From Verrucomicrobiota bacterium (GTDB taxonomy: Bacteria > Verrucomicrobiota > Verrucomicrobiia > CAIQCK01): a stretch of 64,000 bases of DNA. A model generated the notes under the pieces. It worked only from the letters and a program-made list of their open reading frames with translations, was not told the origin of the DNA and ran no database searches. Below are positions 45,458-54,138 of this stretch, piece after piece (position 1 is the first letter of the stretch; every line of letters starts with the position of its first letter). A program made the translations under genes and the position numbers. The stretch is taken from assembly GCA_016235595.1 (NCBI GenBank), contig JACRJX010000015.1:1-64000 (forward strand), in the 5' to 3' direction.

Positions 45458-46747
45458 TCACTGCGCTGCTGCATGCTCGGGAAGATGGGGTTCGTCCACA
45501 GCACTGCCGTCGAAGACCGCTGCGGCCGATACCCCGCCGAGGTTCGGCGGGGTATCGGCGGAGGTTCCGCGGCCATTCCGCCGTAAGCGTTGTTTTGCCA
45601 TGCTCAGGAGAGCGCGTTCTGTTGGCAGTTGATCTTCCTGGATGGCTTTCTTGATATCGGTCACATCCGCTTCAGAGTGGCCGTCATTCCGTGCTCGATA
45701 CCGGGCAGACTTCAGAGTTTCAGCAACAGCTGAAGCATTGCATTTGGACGAGATCGCGTAGCCCACCAGAAGCTTGATGCACGTGACATTGCCAGCCGGC
45801 ATCAACTGTCTGGCAATAAGCGTCAAATCTTGTTCGGTGAGCAACGGGAGCCTGACATAACGGGACAACCGGCCTCTAAACTGCGCGTCGGACCAGTTGG
45901 TCTTCTCGACTAGTAGTTGTTGCCATCTGGAGAACTCCGGCATCGCCACCAGTCCCATTGGAACTCCTGCATCGAACAGGGTTTTCACCCACTGAATGCG
46001 GGCCGGGGTCCCGTGGGGCCGGTTGTATTGCGGCCAGAGAAACTGGGCTTCGTCCAGCACCAGCATCAAGCGACTGTTCTTCAACACCTCCATCACCCGC
46101 AAATTGATCTGCTGGCCGTTGTAGCTTGAACCTTTAGCCACGCCCAGGCTTTCCGCGACCGTCGCGTAAAACGTGCGGTCATCGTTACTGGCGGGAATCT
46201 CCACGTAGCGTGCCAGCCCCGGATGCATCTCGCACCATGTTCTGGCTGCCCTGCTTTTCCCCAATCGGGAATCTCCTTCCGCCAGGACCATGCTCCGGGT
46301 GTTGAAGGCGAAATCAAGCAGCTCAAACATCCGCTGTGCAATGGTCGTAAAAGCGATTTGTTCCCGCGCCTTTTCAATACAGCGTGCGCGATATGCGGTC
46401 AGGGCGCCAACAGGGTCAGCCAAACCCCCGATATCCGCAAAACCAAATTCGGGATCGACGCACAACCGCTCCAGTTGCTCGGCCAAGCGCGACTCCGATG
46501 TCTTCAGGGAAGTCTGATGATTTGCAGGTAGCTGGGCCGTCAGTTCATCGGCCACTTCACCCAATCCGCTCAGCACGAGCGACCGCTGCTGCAGGAACCA
46601 CAGCAACGCTGCGAGCTTTGAATCACCGATCAGCGAACACTTCTTGGCCACGAACGTAGCCAGAATTCCGCGCTCGTATTCAGGGGCAGAGCAGAACCGT
46701 TCATGTTTCAGCGGACTGCCCCGCGTGGCGTATCGCGTATTACTCAT
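45458..46747 (-). CDS. MuB/TniB-like AAA+ transposition ATPase
   Basis: The 429-aa product has Walker A GDSRLGKSR near residues 158-166 and Walker B LMLVLDEAQFLW, the pattern of MuB, TniB and TnsC-type ATPases that bind target DNA and activate the transposase. The N-terminal ~130 residues are helical and unlike MuB. The C-terminal ~40 residues are disordered and contain a block encoded by a 35-nt perfect hairpin (45525-45559). The start overlaps the transposase stop by 8 nt, so translation is coupled. Confidence 0.82.
   Translation of the reverse strand: MSNTRYATRGSPLKHERFCSAPEYERGILATFVAKKCSLIGDSKLAALLWFLQQRSLVLSGLGEVADELTAQLPANHQTSLKTSESRLAEQLERLCVDPEFGFADIGGLADPVGALTAYRARCIEKAREQIAFTTIAQRMFELLDFAFNTRSMVLAEGDSRLGKSRAARTWCEMHPGLARYVEIPASNDDRTFYATVAESLGVAKGSSYNGQQINLRVMEVLKNSRLMLVLDEAQFLWPQYNRPHGTPARIQWVKTLFDAGVPMGLVAMPEFSRWQQLLVEKTNWSDAQFRGRLSRYVRLPLLTEQDLTLIARQLMPAGNVTCIKLLVGYAISSKCNASAVAETLKSARYRARNDGHSEADVTDIKKAIQEDQLPTERALLSMAKQRLRRNGRGTSADTPPNLGGVSAAAVFDGSAVDEPHLPEHAAAQ
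45525..45559. repeat. 35-nt perfect hairpin inside the MuB/TniB-like gene
   Basis: Arms GCCGATACCCCGCCGA (45525-45540) and TCGGCGGGGTATCGGC (45544-45559) are exact reverse complements around a 3-nt loop. It is read in frame as ADTPPNLGGVSA near the protein's C-terminus, 67 nt before the stop codon. It looks like a palindromic element inserted in frame. Confidence 0.85.
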
Positions 46748-49160
46748 GTTCCTTTGAACTGTTGTCAGCGTCCGTGCCTTCGGGCTTGTGCAGCGCCTGC
46801 TTCATCAACTCCATCCCCCGCTTGACTCGCTCCACCATGGCCGGGTCGTTGTTTGGTGCCGGCGTGATGTTGAGTTGCCGTTCCATTTGTTGAACGGTCT
46901 GCTGTGTGCGTGCGTAAGACATGCGCTTTTTCTGCTGCTGTATCGCACGGTCCGTTAATGTGCGGCCAAACTCAACCGATTGTGGGTCGGCCAACAGTTG
47001 TCGGAACGGTCGATCTGGAGTGCGTTGACGAATGACCCGGTAGAGCGTTTGAGCATAGGCATTGTGGGCATCGCGTTGTGCCATTGCCTGATTGATCTGT
47101 TCCGGAGTCGCGTCGATGGCAGGAACGGGATCCGCTCGCTCGACAACAGCCGGATTGCGACCATTGAGATCCGTGATCCAGACCGCATCGAGATGATCCA
47201 CATCCACCCACACCATCACCGTCCAGCCGATCAGCCTGCCGGTGTCCGCATTGCGATAAACTCCTCCTCCCATGCTGTTCGGCAGTCGGATGCCATTGCC
47301 GGTGATCTTGGCCCGCATGCGATGATTGGCCAGCAGGTAGCGGGTGCGTGAATCCAGCCGGACGATGTCTTTCGTCTGCCGGGTTTCATACATCTCTTCC
47401 GGAGAGACGCCCGACAACATTTTCCCGCCTTGGGGTGTGCGGTTGTAGTTGAAGAAGATCTCCTGATATCGCTCCATGAGCGCTTTCTTCTCGAGGAAGG
47501 CTTTAGACGGGTGAATACGTTCTGCTTCCACGTCCTGCTTGAGTTTCTCAACACGCTCGTAGTGATCATGGCGCTCATCCCGGCCAACGTAACCTGGCAG
47601 ATTCTCCATCTTGTTTTGAACCAGGCCAAGAATCCTCTCGATCACCTTCGCTCTTGGAGTTCGTGCATACCGGAACTCGCAGTATTCCCGCAGCCCCAGC
47701 TCGGTTTCCTGCAGTGGAATGGCGTGTCCCTGGCTTCCGCTGATCAATTTAGCGCTCTTCCAAATTCCCCGCTCGAAATAAAACCCTCTCCTGGGAAGTC
47801 CATGGACATCGTGGCATTGCGTAATGAGCGACCGGATGATTCGGGCGTTGTAGACTCTTTCGCTGTGCAACAACCAGCCGAGGATGAATGTGGAGCGAAC
47901 ATCGATCATCATCAGAAGCTGACCGCGCCCAAAGAACATCCCGCTGGGTGTTTCTTCCCAGTAATAGACTGGCGCTGTGAGATCGTCTCCCTGCCACCAA
48001 TCGCCGGGCGCTACTGCCGACCAGTCGCGGTCCAGATAAGCGCCGCCAAGCTCGGCTTGCTGCGGTCCGTGATGAATATTCGCCAGCAATCGCACCTCAG
48101 GCGTTACTGCGTCGCGAATCCGCTGAGGGACGTAGGATTTGCGGGTGGGGTTGGCGATGTGGCGCTGGGTCAACTCGAGGCTCAATTCACCGGCCTGAAT
48201 CGCTTCACGAAATCCCTCGCTCACTCTTCCACCGTGTTGGATTGTGCGTGCGAGGATCGTCACCCGATCGTTTTCGGAGATTGGCGTCGGTCGATGGCCG
48301 GATTTGACTGGGCGCTTGTCGGCAATGGCTGATGGTTTCCGGTCACCGGCGAGCCATTGTTCTCGTTTCCGACGGAGAGCCTTGCGAAGAGCCCTCAAGC
48401 CTTTTGCAATAGGGATTCCTGACTCGTGCAACGCCCGTAGAATTGGCCTTTGAGCACGGCGCTCGCTCTGCCCCATCTCAAGTCGCTCATCCATTTCGAC
48501 CATCGCTGCCACCCAGATTAAATGCACATCCCCAGCAGTCAGTTGTGCCGGGTTCTCCAACGATTCCAAGACATCCTGAAGATGGGTCAGCCCTTGGGCT
48601 GCTGCCGACTGAGATGAAGTGGCAGTCGGGCGGCGTATCGGATGCTCATCCAGATAGAGTTCCAATCGTTCCCAGTTCTCTAGGCCATCGTCGCGTTTTT
48701 GGGCTGTCTCGATCCAACGACGGATGGTCCGGTCGTGTTTGTGCTTGTAGCCCGCAGTCCGGCTGAAAGCCTCGCGTGCTTGGCACACAAGTTCTGCGAC
48801 TGATGCCTCAACGCAGTTTTGCAAGATTGGCGCCAACACATTGCGACGCACGATGGCGGCTTCGATGCATCGTGGAGCGATGTCGGCCAAAGGGATTTCC
48901 GGCTGCCATCGTTTAGGCGGATTCAAAAGCAGTTCTGTGATATCTCGACACTTCAGCCGCTCAGCCAAGACTGCCAGTTTGGATTGGAGATCTGCCGGCA
49001 GTGCTTCGACTGGCCACGCCGTGGCTGCCTGCCCTCTGACGATCACCTCACGCGTTTTCGTCGCGTCCATGCGTTCGAGCCGCTGTCGTATCGACTGCGG
49101 CGAAACGCCGAGGGCCGCCGCAATCTGCGCAGCCGTGAATGCAGCGCCTTCAGTTCTCAT
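46740..49160 (-). CDS. MuA-like DDE transposase
   Basis: From the ATG at 49160 the product is 806 aa; a TTG at 49211 would add 17 residues. The N-terminal TAAQIAAALGVSPQSIRQRL plus AWPVEALPADLQSKL matches the MuA-type end-binding helix-turn-helix. The catalytic core contains GDWWQGDDLTAPV (first Asp), GFYFERGIWKSA (second position, where Mu has Asp-Asn) and RAKVIERILGLVQNKMEN (final Glu). The second catalytic residue therefore seems to be Glu rather than Asp. A Mu-C-like beta-barrel and a helical C-terminus for ATPase contact follow. The gene is uninterrupted. Confidence 0.85.
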   Translation of the reverse strand: MRTEGAAFTAAQIAAALGVSPQSIRQRLERMDATKTREVIVRGQAATAWPVEALPADLQSKLAVLAERLKCRDITELLLNPPKRWQPEIPLADIAPRCIEAAIVRRNVLAPILQNCVEASVAELVCQAREAFSRTAGYKHKHDRTIRRWIETAQKRDDGLENWERLELYLDEHPIRRPTATSSQSAAAQGLTHLQDVLESLENPAQLTAGDVHLIWVAAMVEMDERLEMGQSERRAQRPILRALHESGIPIAKGLRALRKALRRKREQWLAGDRKPSAIADKRPVKSGHRPTPISENDRVTILARTIQHGGRVSEGFREAIQAGELSLELTQRHIANPTRKSYVPQRIRDAVTPEVRLLANIHHGPQQAELGGAYLDRDWSAVAPGDWWQGDDLTAPVYYWEETPSGMFFGRGQLLMMIDVRSTFILGWLLHSERVYNARIIRSLITQCHDVHGLPRRGFYFERGIWKSAKLISGSQGHAIPLQETELGLREYCEFRYARTPRAKVIERILGLVQNKMENLPGYVGRDERHDHYERVEKLKQDVEAERIHPSKAFLEKKALMERYQEIFFNYNRTPQGGKMLSGVSPEEMYETRQTKDIVRLDSRTRYLLANHRMRAKITGNGIRLPNSMGGGVYRNADTGRLIGWTVMVWVDVDHLDAVWITDLNGRNPAVVERADPVPAIDATPEQINQAMAQRDAHNAYAQTLYRVIRQRTPDRPFRQLLADPQSVEFGRTLTDRAIQQQKKRMSYARTQQTVQQMERQLNITPAPNNDPAMVERVKRGMELMKQALHKPEGTDADNSSKEHE

Positions 49161-49287
49161 GGTAGCGGAATGAGAGGCTCGCAACAACCAGTTCGGAAAG
49201 CGGTGAACCAAGCCTCAACACGGAAGGATGAACAACGGAGCACTGCGGGCGAATCGGATCGTCGCGCCTTGGGATGCCACGAGGCGG

Positions 49288-49500
49288 CTACTCTTGGTCC
49301 ATCACCTCGCGCAACTTGTCGCGATACAATCCGCGCGGTCGTCGCCTGCCCGCCAGCCAATCCTGCAGGGTTCGAATGGGAAACGTTGCGCCACGCCGCT
49401 TCAACTCCGCGCACAATTGGTCGAGCGTGCCGGTTCCGCGCAAAGCGTGCAGCTTGCGCGCGAGCGGATCCGCTGGGGGTGGCAATTTCTTGCGGCTCAT
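49288..49500 (-). CDS. Small helix-turn-helix protein, likely module regulator
   Basis: A 70-aa basic protein starting MSRKKLPPPADPLARKL; ATFPIRTLQDWLAGRRRPRG looks like the recognition part of a compact helix-turn-helix, similar in style to XRE or Ner-like proteins. It lies 127 nt before the transposase gene on the same strand and directly downstream of a promoter that contains a 20-bp palindrome. It is therefore a candidate self-repressing regulator of transposition. It is too short for a confident family call. Confidence 0.6.
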   Translation of the reverse strand: MSRKKLPPPADPLARKLHALRGTGTLDQLCAELKRRGATFPIRTLQDWLAGRRRPRGLYRDKLREVMDQE

Positions 49501-49581
49501 GGTCCACTAGAATGCCATTATCCCGGCCGCGTGAAAAGCATGCTTTGAACAAGATAGGAAGAATAAGTTTCACGAAGTAAA

Positions 49582-49609
49582 ACTATACACGCATGCGTGT
49601 ATATGTCAA
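49582..49609 (-). promoter_or_regulatory. Promoter with 20-bp palindromic operator for the transposition genes
   Basis: Read on the minus strand, TTGACA (49609-49604) and TATAGT (49587-49582) are separated by 16 nt, close to the sigma-70 ideal. The spacer and the start of the -10 box are occupied by a perfect 20-bp palindrome with half-site TATACACGCA (49584-49603). Binding there would block RNA polymerase. The small helix-turn-helix gene begins about 80 nt downstream. The flanking region to 49779 holds no gene. Confidence 0.75.
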
Positions 49610-49779
49610 CTACTTTCCCTCCTCTCTCAATGGCACACGCGTCGCCAAGCACAAGATGTTGTCGCTAACGATGACCAGGCCGCAGCGGCTGCTGTACGGC
49701 GTCAGCTAAATGGCTTCATTCCAGCAATCGAACACGCGTGCGCTTAATAAGTTCCCTTTTCTCTGCTCATCCACGCTGG

Positions 49780-52077
49780 CTAATTTTGTCGTTGCACGCG
49801 CACGCTTGGACGCAAGGCTAGATTCTGAGTCTGGAAACGCGTCCGCAGGCTGCGAACCATTTCGTCATATACCGGAGCTTTCTTTTTCGGGTCGGATATC
49901 GACAGCAACAATGCGAACGGTTGGTTGCTCGCCTTGTTTTCCTCGACGCCGTGTCGACAAAGCAGCTCCACACAAAGCCGCCAGCGTTTCCCGCGCACGC
50001 CGTTCTCCATTAAGCGGTGATAGGTTCGCACTGGAGCCCATTTCCGCAACGTTTGCACTTGGAAGGACTCAAACAGTATACCTTTGTTTGGATGTTCAAC
50101 CGGAACCAGCCCACTGAACTCCTCTTTGCCTTTTCTATCACGATAGACCCCAAAGTGGGCATCCACATGCGTCTCGCAGTATTCCGAACCAAAGCTCGGG
50201 TTGCGCGCCGGCGAATATGCCAGCGTCATCCAGATTTCCCCCCGAAAGCGATCACCGTCCGTCAAGGATTCTGGATACGGAAAGCTATCCCATTCGAGGA
50301 AGTAACCGGGGCGCATCACTTCTTCAAACACGAGGGTCATCTTCCATGGGTCACATTCCAGAGCTCGCTCAATGCCCAGCGGAGTCCCGAAGCCCAGATA
50401 ATGATCATCGCCATCCTTCACACGCTCTTGGGTGCGGATGTCCACGGCGTTGTGCGTCAGAATAGCTCGCGCTAGTGTCGCCGAGGGCGTTGGCGTGATG
50501 CGATGATGAATCGAAGCCAGTTGACGCGCGACCAGTGGTGTCGCAAAACTTGTCCCCACGTCTTCGACAATCTTCGGGCCGTTGTCGAGGGACGTTAAGC
50601 CGAGCGAATGACTTAAGTCCTTTCCTATGTTCCCACCGAAGTGCACCAAGTCCGGCTTGATGATGTGGTTTGGCCCCGGACCATGCCTCGAAAAAGGCGA
50701 GGGCTCGCCACGTTGCGTGCCTGAGGTGGGATGGTTCAATTGAGCAATGGCCCCGACGGCAATACCTAGCACGCTGTCGGCTGGGCTAGTGATTCTCCCT
50801 GCATCTGCGCTCCGTGGGTCGCGCGGATAAGAGAGCAGTGGGGCCGTCGCATAATTCCCAGCTGCAATGACGAACGTAACTCCAAACCTCTCCTGCAAAT
50901 TGTCCAGTTGCACGGCAAAGTCGCTGAACCGATCCAAAGAGCAGACTTCGTCGCTGCCAAGCGATAAATTCCACACCTTCACTTCATTCGAGTGTTTGAG
51001 AAGCGCCTGCTCCAAGTCCTGGAGCAACTCGGACTCAGTAACGCTTCCTACTGCCCCGTAGGTTGGGTCAGAGTTAGGTAGAACGTGAATGTCGAGAATC
51101 CGGCACGGATGCCGGCCAATTTCTGGATATTCTGGATTCAGCACATGCCCCCATACCAATAGGCCGGCTACGAATGTCCCGTGGTAGGTGTTTTCCTCCG
51201 CTGCGGACACAAACCGCTCCCGGCTATATACCCACCTTTCTAAGTTTGGAACATCCTTCGTCACGCCGCTATCCACTACCCCGACGATTGGAAACGAAGC
51301 CGGGTCGAACTCTGAAGTGAAGATTGAATTTGGCGCTGGCCGTGAGTTAAGCCGCGCCTCTCTCACCGTGCGAAACATGGGAATCAGGCCCACGCTCCGA
51401 ACCGATAGCACGTTGGCCAGAAACGCCACATCGGCTTCCGTCTTGCACGTTACTGTGTAAATGTCCTGCCCCTTGTATTGTGAATGTGGGATAAATGACA
51501 ATGCTTTGCCCTGAAGTTGCCTCTCGAATCCGCCAACCTCGTTTGCTTGAGTGTCGGGATCTGAGTAATTAAACAACTTCACCTTGATCGCGCGGCGGCC
51601 CCGTACCTCCGGAGCAGCGGAAAACAGTTTCGCGACCGTGATACCGTTCAGCCGGTCTTCCGGCGCGATAGGGCGCAATTCCTTCACCGCCGATATTTCT
51701 TTTACCATCTGCTCACGCTCCCCATGTAGAATGCGCCTCTTCAGCGTATGGATACCCTCGCGCGAGCCACGGAGAAAGAGTTCACCAGGCTTTCCAACGC
51801 CGATGATGGGACAGCTATTCGGATTGAACAGCACGTCGCGCCAATGGCTCTTGGCGAGCGCCTTTGCCGCTAGAATCGCTTTCAGCGGTAGAACGGGGCG
51901 GTCCAAAGGAATGTCTGCTAGCAGTGTTTCCACTGGTTCAAGTCCGGCGACCAGTCGCGCACGCGTCGCTGAGGTGACGGCACCAAACGGTTTTATCTTT
52001 CCTCCACCGCCATGTTTCTTCTTTTCGACACCCTGCTTGGGCATCACAATTTTTACGTAGAGCCTCTCCTCAGGCAT
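49780..52077 (-). CDS. ietS: IetS-like subtilisin (S8) protease
   Basis: The 765-aa cytosolic-looking protein (no signal peptide) has an N-terminal ~255-residue extension and then an S8 domain with the full triad: Asp269 in VGVVDSGV, His299 in TYHGTFVAG, oxyanion Asn408 in IAAGNYA, and Ser510 in GTSFATPLVA. About 200 C-terminal residues follow. It starts 3 nt after the stop of the AAA+ gene. An intracellular subtilase paired with a AAA+ ATPase is the IetAS arrangement, first described in plasmid stability and later listed as anti-phage. Presumably the ATPase senses infection and controls the protease; the target is unknown. Confidence 0.75.
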   Translation of the reverse strand: MPEERLYVKIVMPKQGVEKKKHGGGGKIKPFGAVTSATRARLVAGLEPVETLLADIPLDRPVLPLKAILAAKALAKSHWRDVLFNPNSCPIIGVGKPGELFLRGSREGIHTLKRRILHGEREQMVKEISAVKELRPIAPEDRLNGITVAKLFSAAPEVRGRRAIKVKLFNYSDPDTQANEVGGFERQLQGKALSFIPHSQYKGQDIYTVTCKTEADVAFLANVLSVRSVGLIPMFRTVREARLNSRPAPNSIFTSEFDPASFPIVGVVDSGVTKDVPNLERWVYSRERFVSAAEENTYHGTFVAGLLVWGHVLNPEYPEIGRHPCRILDIHVLPNSDPTYGAVGSVTESELLQDLEQALLKHSNEVKVWNLSLGSDEVCSLDRFSDFAVQLDNLQERFGVTFVIAAGNYATAPLLSYPRDPRSADAGRITSPADSVLGIAVGAIAQLNHPTSGTQRGEPSPFSRHGPGPNHIIKPDLVHFGGNIGKDLSHSLGLTSLDNGPKIVEDVGTSFATPLVARQLASIHHRITPTPSATLARAILTHNAVDIRTQERVKDGDDHYLGFGTPLGIERALECDPWKMTLVFEEVMRPGYFLEWDSFPYPESLTDGDRFRGEIWMTLAYSPARNPSFGSEYCETHVDAHFGVYRDRKGKEEFSGLVPVEHPNKGILFESFQVQTLRKWAPVRTYHRLMENGVRGKRWRLCVELLCRHGVEENKASNQPFALLLSISDPKKKAPVYDEMVRSLRTRFQTQNLALRPSVRVQRQN

Positions 52078-52080
52078 ATA

Positions 52081-53241
52081 TCAGCACTCCTTTCGTTTCG
52101 CGTGGCCAACCGCGGCATGGCGGCTCATGGTCGCCTTCGAGACGCCAACGATCTCTCCAACCACGGACAAACTATAAATGCGCGGGTTTCGTTTCCGCAG
52201 TTGCTTCGCCAGCATTTGGGGTTCATCCAGCCGCATAGACGACAACGCTGTTTTCGCAGATGACTCGCCTCGCGCCAGCGAGACCAGAGCGGTGAGCGCA
52301 CCGTGAAGATTTGGCTGCGCTTGGCGTGTGACCACCTGTTGGCGGACGCGCGTCGCCGCTCCTTCGATCGCCGCGACCGAAAACCCTTCGGATAGGTCCG
52401 CCAGCGCCTTGAGTTCTTTAGGACTCCAATTTAGACCATCCGAGAACAGTTTCCAAAACGCTTCGCGCTGTTCCAGATTCGGTAGATCAATGTGCAGCAA
52501 ATACTGGAATCGCCGCCACACCGCCGGGTCGAGTAGTTGCTCGTGGTTCGTGGCTGCGATCAGAATGATATCCCGCCCCAAACTGTCGATGTTCTGAATA
52601 AAGCTGTTCACGACACGCTTCAATTCCCCAAGTTCCTGCTGGTCGTCCCGGAGCTTCGCAATCGCGTCAAATTCATCCAGCAGCAATACGCACGGCATTC
52701 GCGACGCAAATTCAAATACGGACCGGATGTTTTTTGCCGTGCTGCCGAGGAATGAAGAAATCAACCCGTCAAGACGGGCTACATACATGGGAAGGGACAA
52801 TCGTCGCGCGATATATGCAGCAAGGTGGCTCTTGCCGCAACCGGGCGGCCCGTAAAACAGCAGATTTGTGCCGGCGCTCACGCCCTTCCTCTCCAATTCC
52901 GCCCGCGACTTTACCAACGACAGAAAATCCTCCACAAAAACACGCTGGGCTTCAGTGAGTAAATGCCTCTCTACCAAAGCCGGAATCTCAACCCGTTCCA
53001 AGAGCGGAAAACGACTCTCGCCGTCAACCGGAGGTGGTGCGGTTTGTCCCAGACGTGCCGGGTGCAGTTGCACGGCACGATCGTCGATCAGCTTCCGAAG
53101 GCGTTGCGCGCTGGCTTCGTCACCACTGTTGGCTAATTTGTCAGCCAGAAGCGCAGCGTAATTTCTTACCTTTACCCCGTCTTGACGCAATGCGCCTTCG
53201 ACAATCCTGAACAATTCCGAGAGAAATTCATTACCAATCAT
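52081..53241 (-). CDS. ietA: IetA-like AAA+ ATPase
   Basis: The 386-aa protein has an alpha-helical N-terminus (1-80), then an FtsH/spastin-like AAA+ domain: Walker A GPPGCGKS at 131-138, Walker B LLLDEFDA at 186-193, sensor IAATNHEQLLD, and an arginine finger region WRRFQY. The last ~35 residues (IYSLSVVGEIVGVSKATMSRHAAVGHAKRK) look like a helix-turn-helix with a basic tail, suggesting DNA binding or self-regulation. It is followed at once by the S8 protease gene, giving the ATPase-protease pair IetAS. Its promoter lies directly upstream at 53248-53275. Confidence 0.78.
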   Translation of the reverse strand: MIGNEFLSELFRIVEGALRQDGVKVRNYAALLADKLANSGDEASAQRLRKLIDDRAVQLHPARLGQTAPPPVDGESRFPLLERVEIPALVERHLLTEAQRVFVEDFLSLVKSRAELERKGVSAGTNLLFYGPPGCGKSHLAAYIARRLSLPMYVARLDGLISSFLGSTAKNIRSVFEFASRMPCVLLLDEFDAIAKLRDDQQELGELKRVVNSFIQNIDSLGRDIILIAATNHEQLLDPAVWRRFQYLLHIDLPNLEQREAFWKLFSDGLNWSPKELKALADLSEGFSVAAIEGAATRVRQQVVTRQAQPNLHGALTALVSLARGESSAKTALSSMRLDEPQMLAKQLRKRNPRIYSLSVVGEIVGVSKATMSRHAAVGHAKRKEC

Positions 53242-53247
53242 GAAACA

Positions 53248-53275
53248 AATATGCCATATAATGAAACGATGTCAA
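53248..53275 (-). promoter_or_regulatory. Promoter of the ietAS pair
   Basis: On the minus strand TTGACA (53275-53270) and CATATT (53253-53248) are 16 nt apart and only six bases separate the -10 box from the ATG at 53241, so the transcript would be nearly leaderless. The surrounding 305-base gap 53242-53546 is clearly richer in A and T than neighbouring genes and holds nothing else I can name. Confidence 0.55.
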
Positions 53276-53546
53276 CAATAAATGGAACGATTGATGCATA
53301 TATTGCAACACTTATCAAATTAATCAAAATTGCAACCTCGCATAATAATGCATCACGTGCCGCTCGACACATTTTCTGGTCGCCCTTTACACGTCTGGAT
53401 TTCTGGCTGAAGAAGTGTAATCGTCGCTATACGTGAAAAACGCGCTTCCCCGAGTTGACAGCGTCTTCGGCAACCGTAACCCGGTTTGCTCGTGCGCACG
53501 GATGGGAAACTATGCCTAGCCACAGATTCAGGCGAATGGAACACGA

Positions 53547-54023
53547 ATGAATACTGCGCAGAACGACATAATACTTCGAACCGGAAAGGATCTCGGCAGA
53601 GAGCTGGAATCCTGTCTTGAAGTCATCAAGGAAGGCGGTGCGGTTGATCCAAAGGCTGTCACTGACGAACTCCCCCAAGCGATATTTGTTGCTTTGAAAC
53701 ACGCTGGAGGACGAGTGGTCGGTGTAGGGGCTATCAAGAGGCTGCGGCCCTTATATGCAAAAGGCATAGCCCAAAAATGTGGCTTCGAGTTTGATGAGAA
53801 TCTTCATGAACTCGGTTACGTGTCAGTCCGCAAGACACACAGAAACCAAGGCATTGCTCGTGCGTTGCTGCTCAACCTTCTTGATGTTTGCAAAACCCGC
53901 CCTCTGTTTGCAACCACTTCAAATGAGGCGATGAAAAAGCTTCTCTCCGAGCTGGGCTTTCAGCAGCATGGGAAGGAATGGCGAGGAAACAATTCCATGC
54001 TTTCACTTTGGATCGGGGGGTAA
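53547..54023 (+). CDS. GNAT-family N-acetyltransferase
   Basis: The 158-aa product carries ELGYVSVRKTHRNQGIARALLLNLL, the GNAT motif A with its acetyl-CoA pyrophosphate loop (Arg-Asn-Gln-Gly-Ile-Ala), and SNEAMKKLLSELGFQQHG as motif B. It sits alone on the plus strand between two minus-strand defence pairs. Small GNAT proteins can be toxins acting on aminoacyl-tRNA, resistance enzymes or protein acetyltransferases; no ribbon-helix-helix antitoxin gene is adjacent, so the toxin option is weak. Acceptor unknown. Confidence 0.78.
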   Translation: MNTAQNDIILRTGKDLGRELESCLEVIKEGGAVDPKAVTDELPQAIFVALKHAGGRVVGVGAIKRLRPLYAKGIAQKCGFEFDENLHELGYVSVRKTHRNQGIARALLLNLLDVCKTRPLFATTSNEAMKKLLSELGFQQHGKEWRGNNSMLSLWIGG

Positions 54024-54138
54024 TCGTTGCCGCTTGAATCGGCCGAAACCTTGGCTCAATAGCTGGCCAGCGAAATACTATTGTTTGCCATCTGTTTTCA
54101 ATCAATGAACCGCACCCGCCCGGTCACCTACTGAGCCG

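Larger units (their letters stand above)
45458..49609 (-). mobile_element. Mu-like transposition module (regulator, transposase, ATPase)
   Basis: Three same-strand genes form the module: a small helix-turn-helix protein (49288-49500), a MuA-like DDE transposase (46740-49160) and a MuB-like ATPase (45458-46747), driven by a palindrome-bearing promoter at 49582-49609. No phage structural genes, integrase or TnsA homologue is present, so this is either a transposon or the early region of a decayed Mu-like prophage. Terminal inverted repeats and target-site duplications could not be identified by eye, so the outer limits and cargo are unknown; the coordinates given cover only the functional module. 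Confidence 0.75.

Noticed and set aside
47430..48332. 300-codon plus-strand frame
   Set aside because: Antisense to the catalytic region of the MuA-like transposase; no independent motif.
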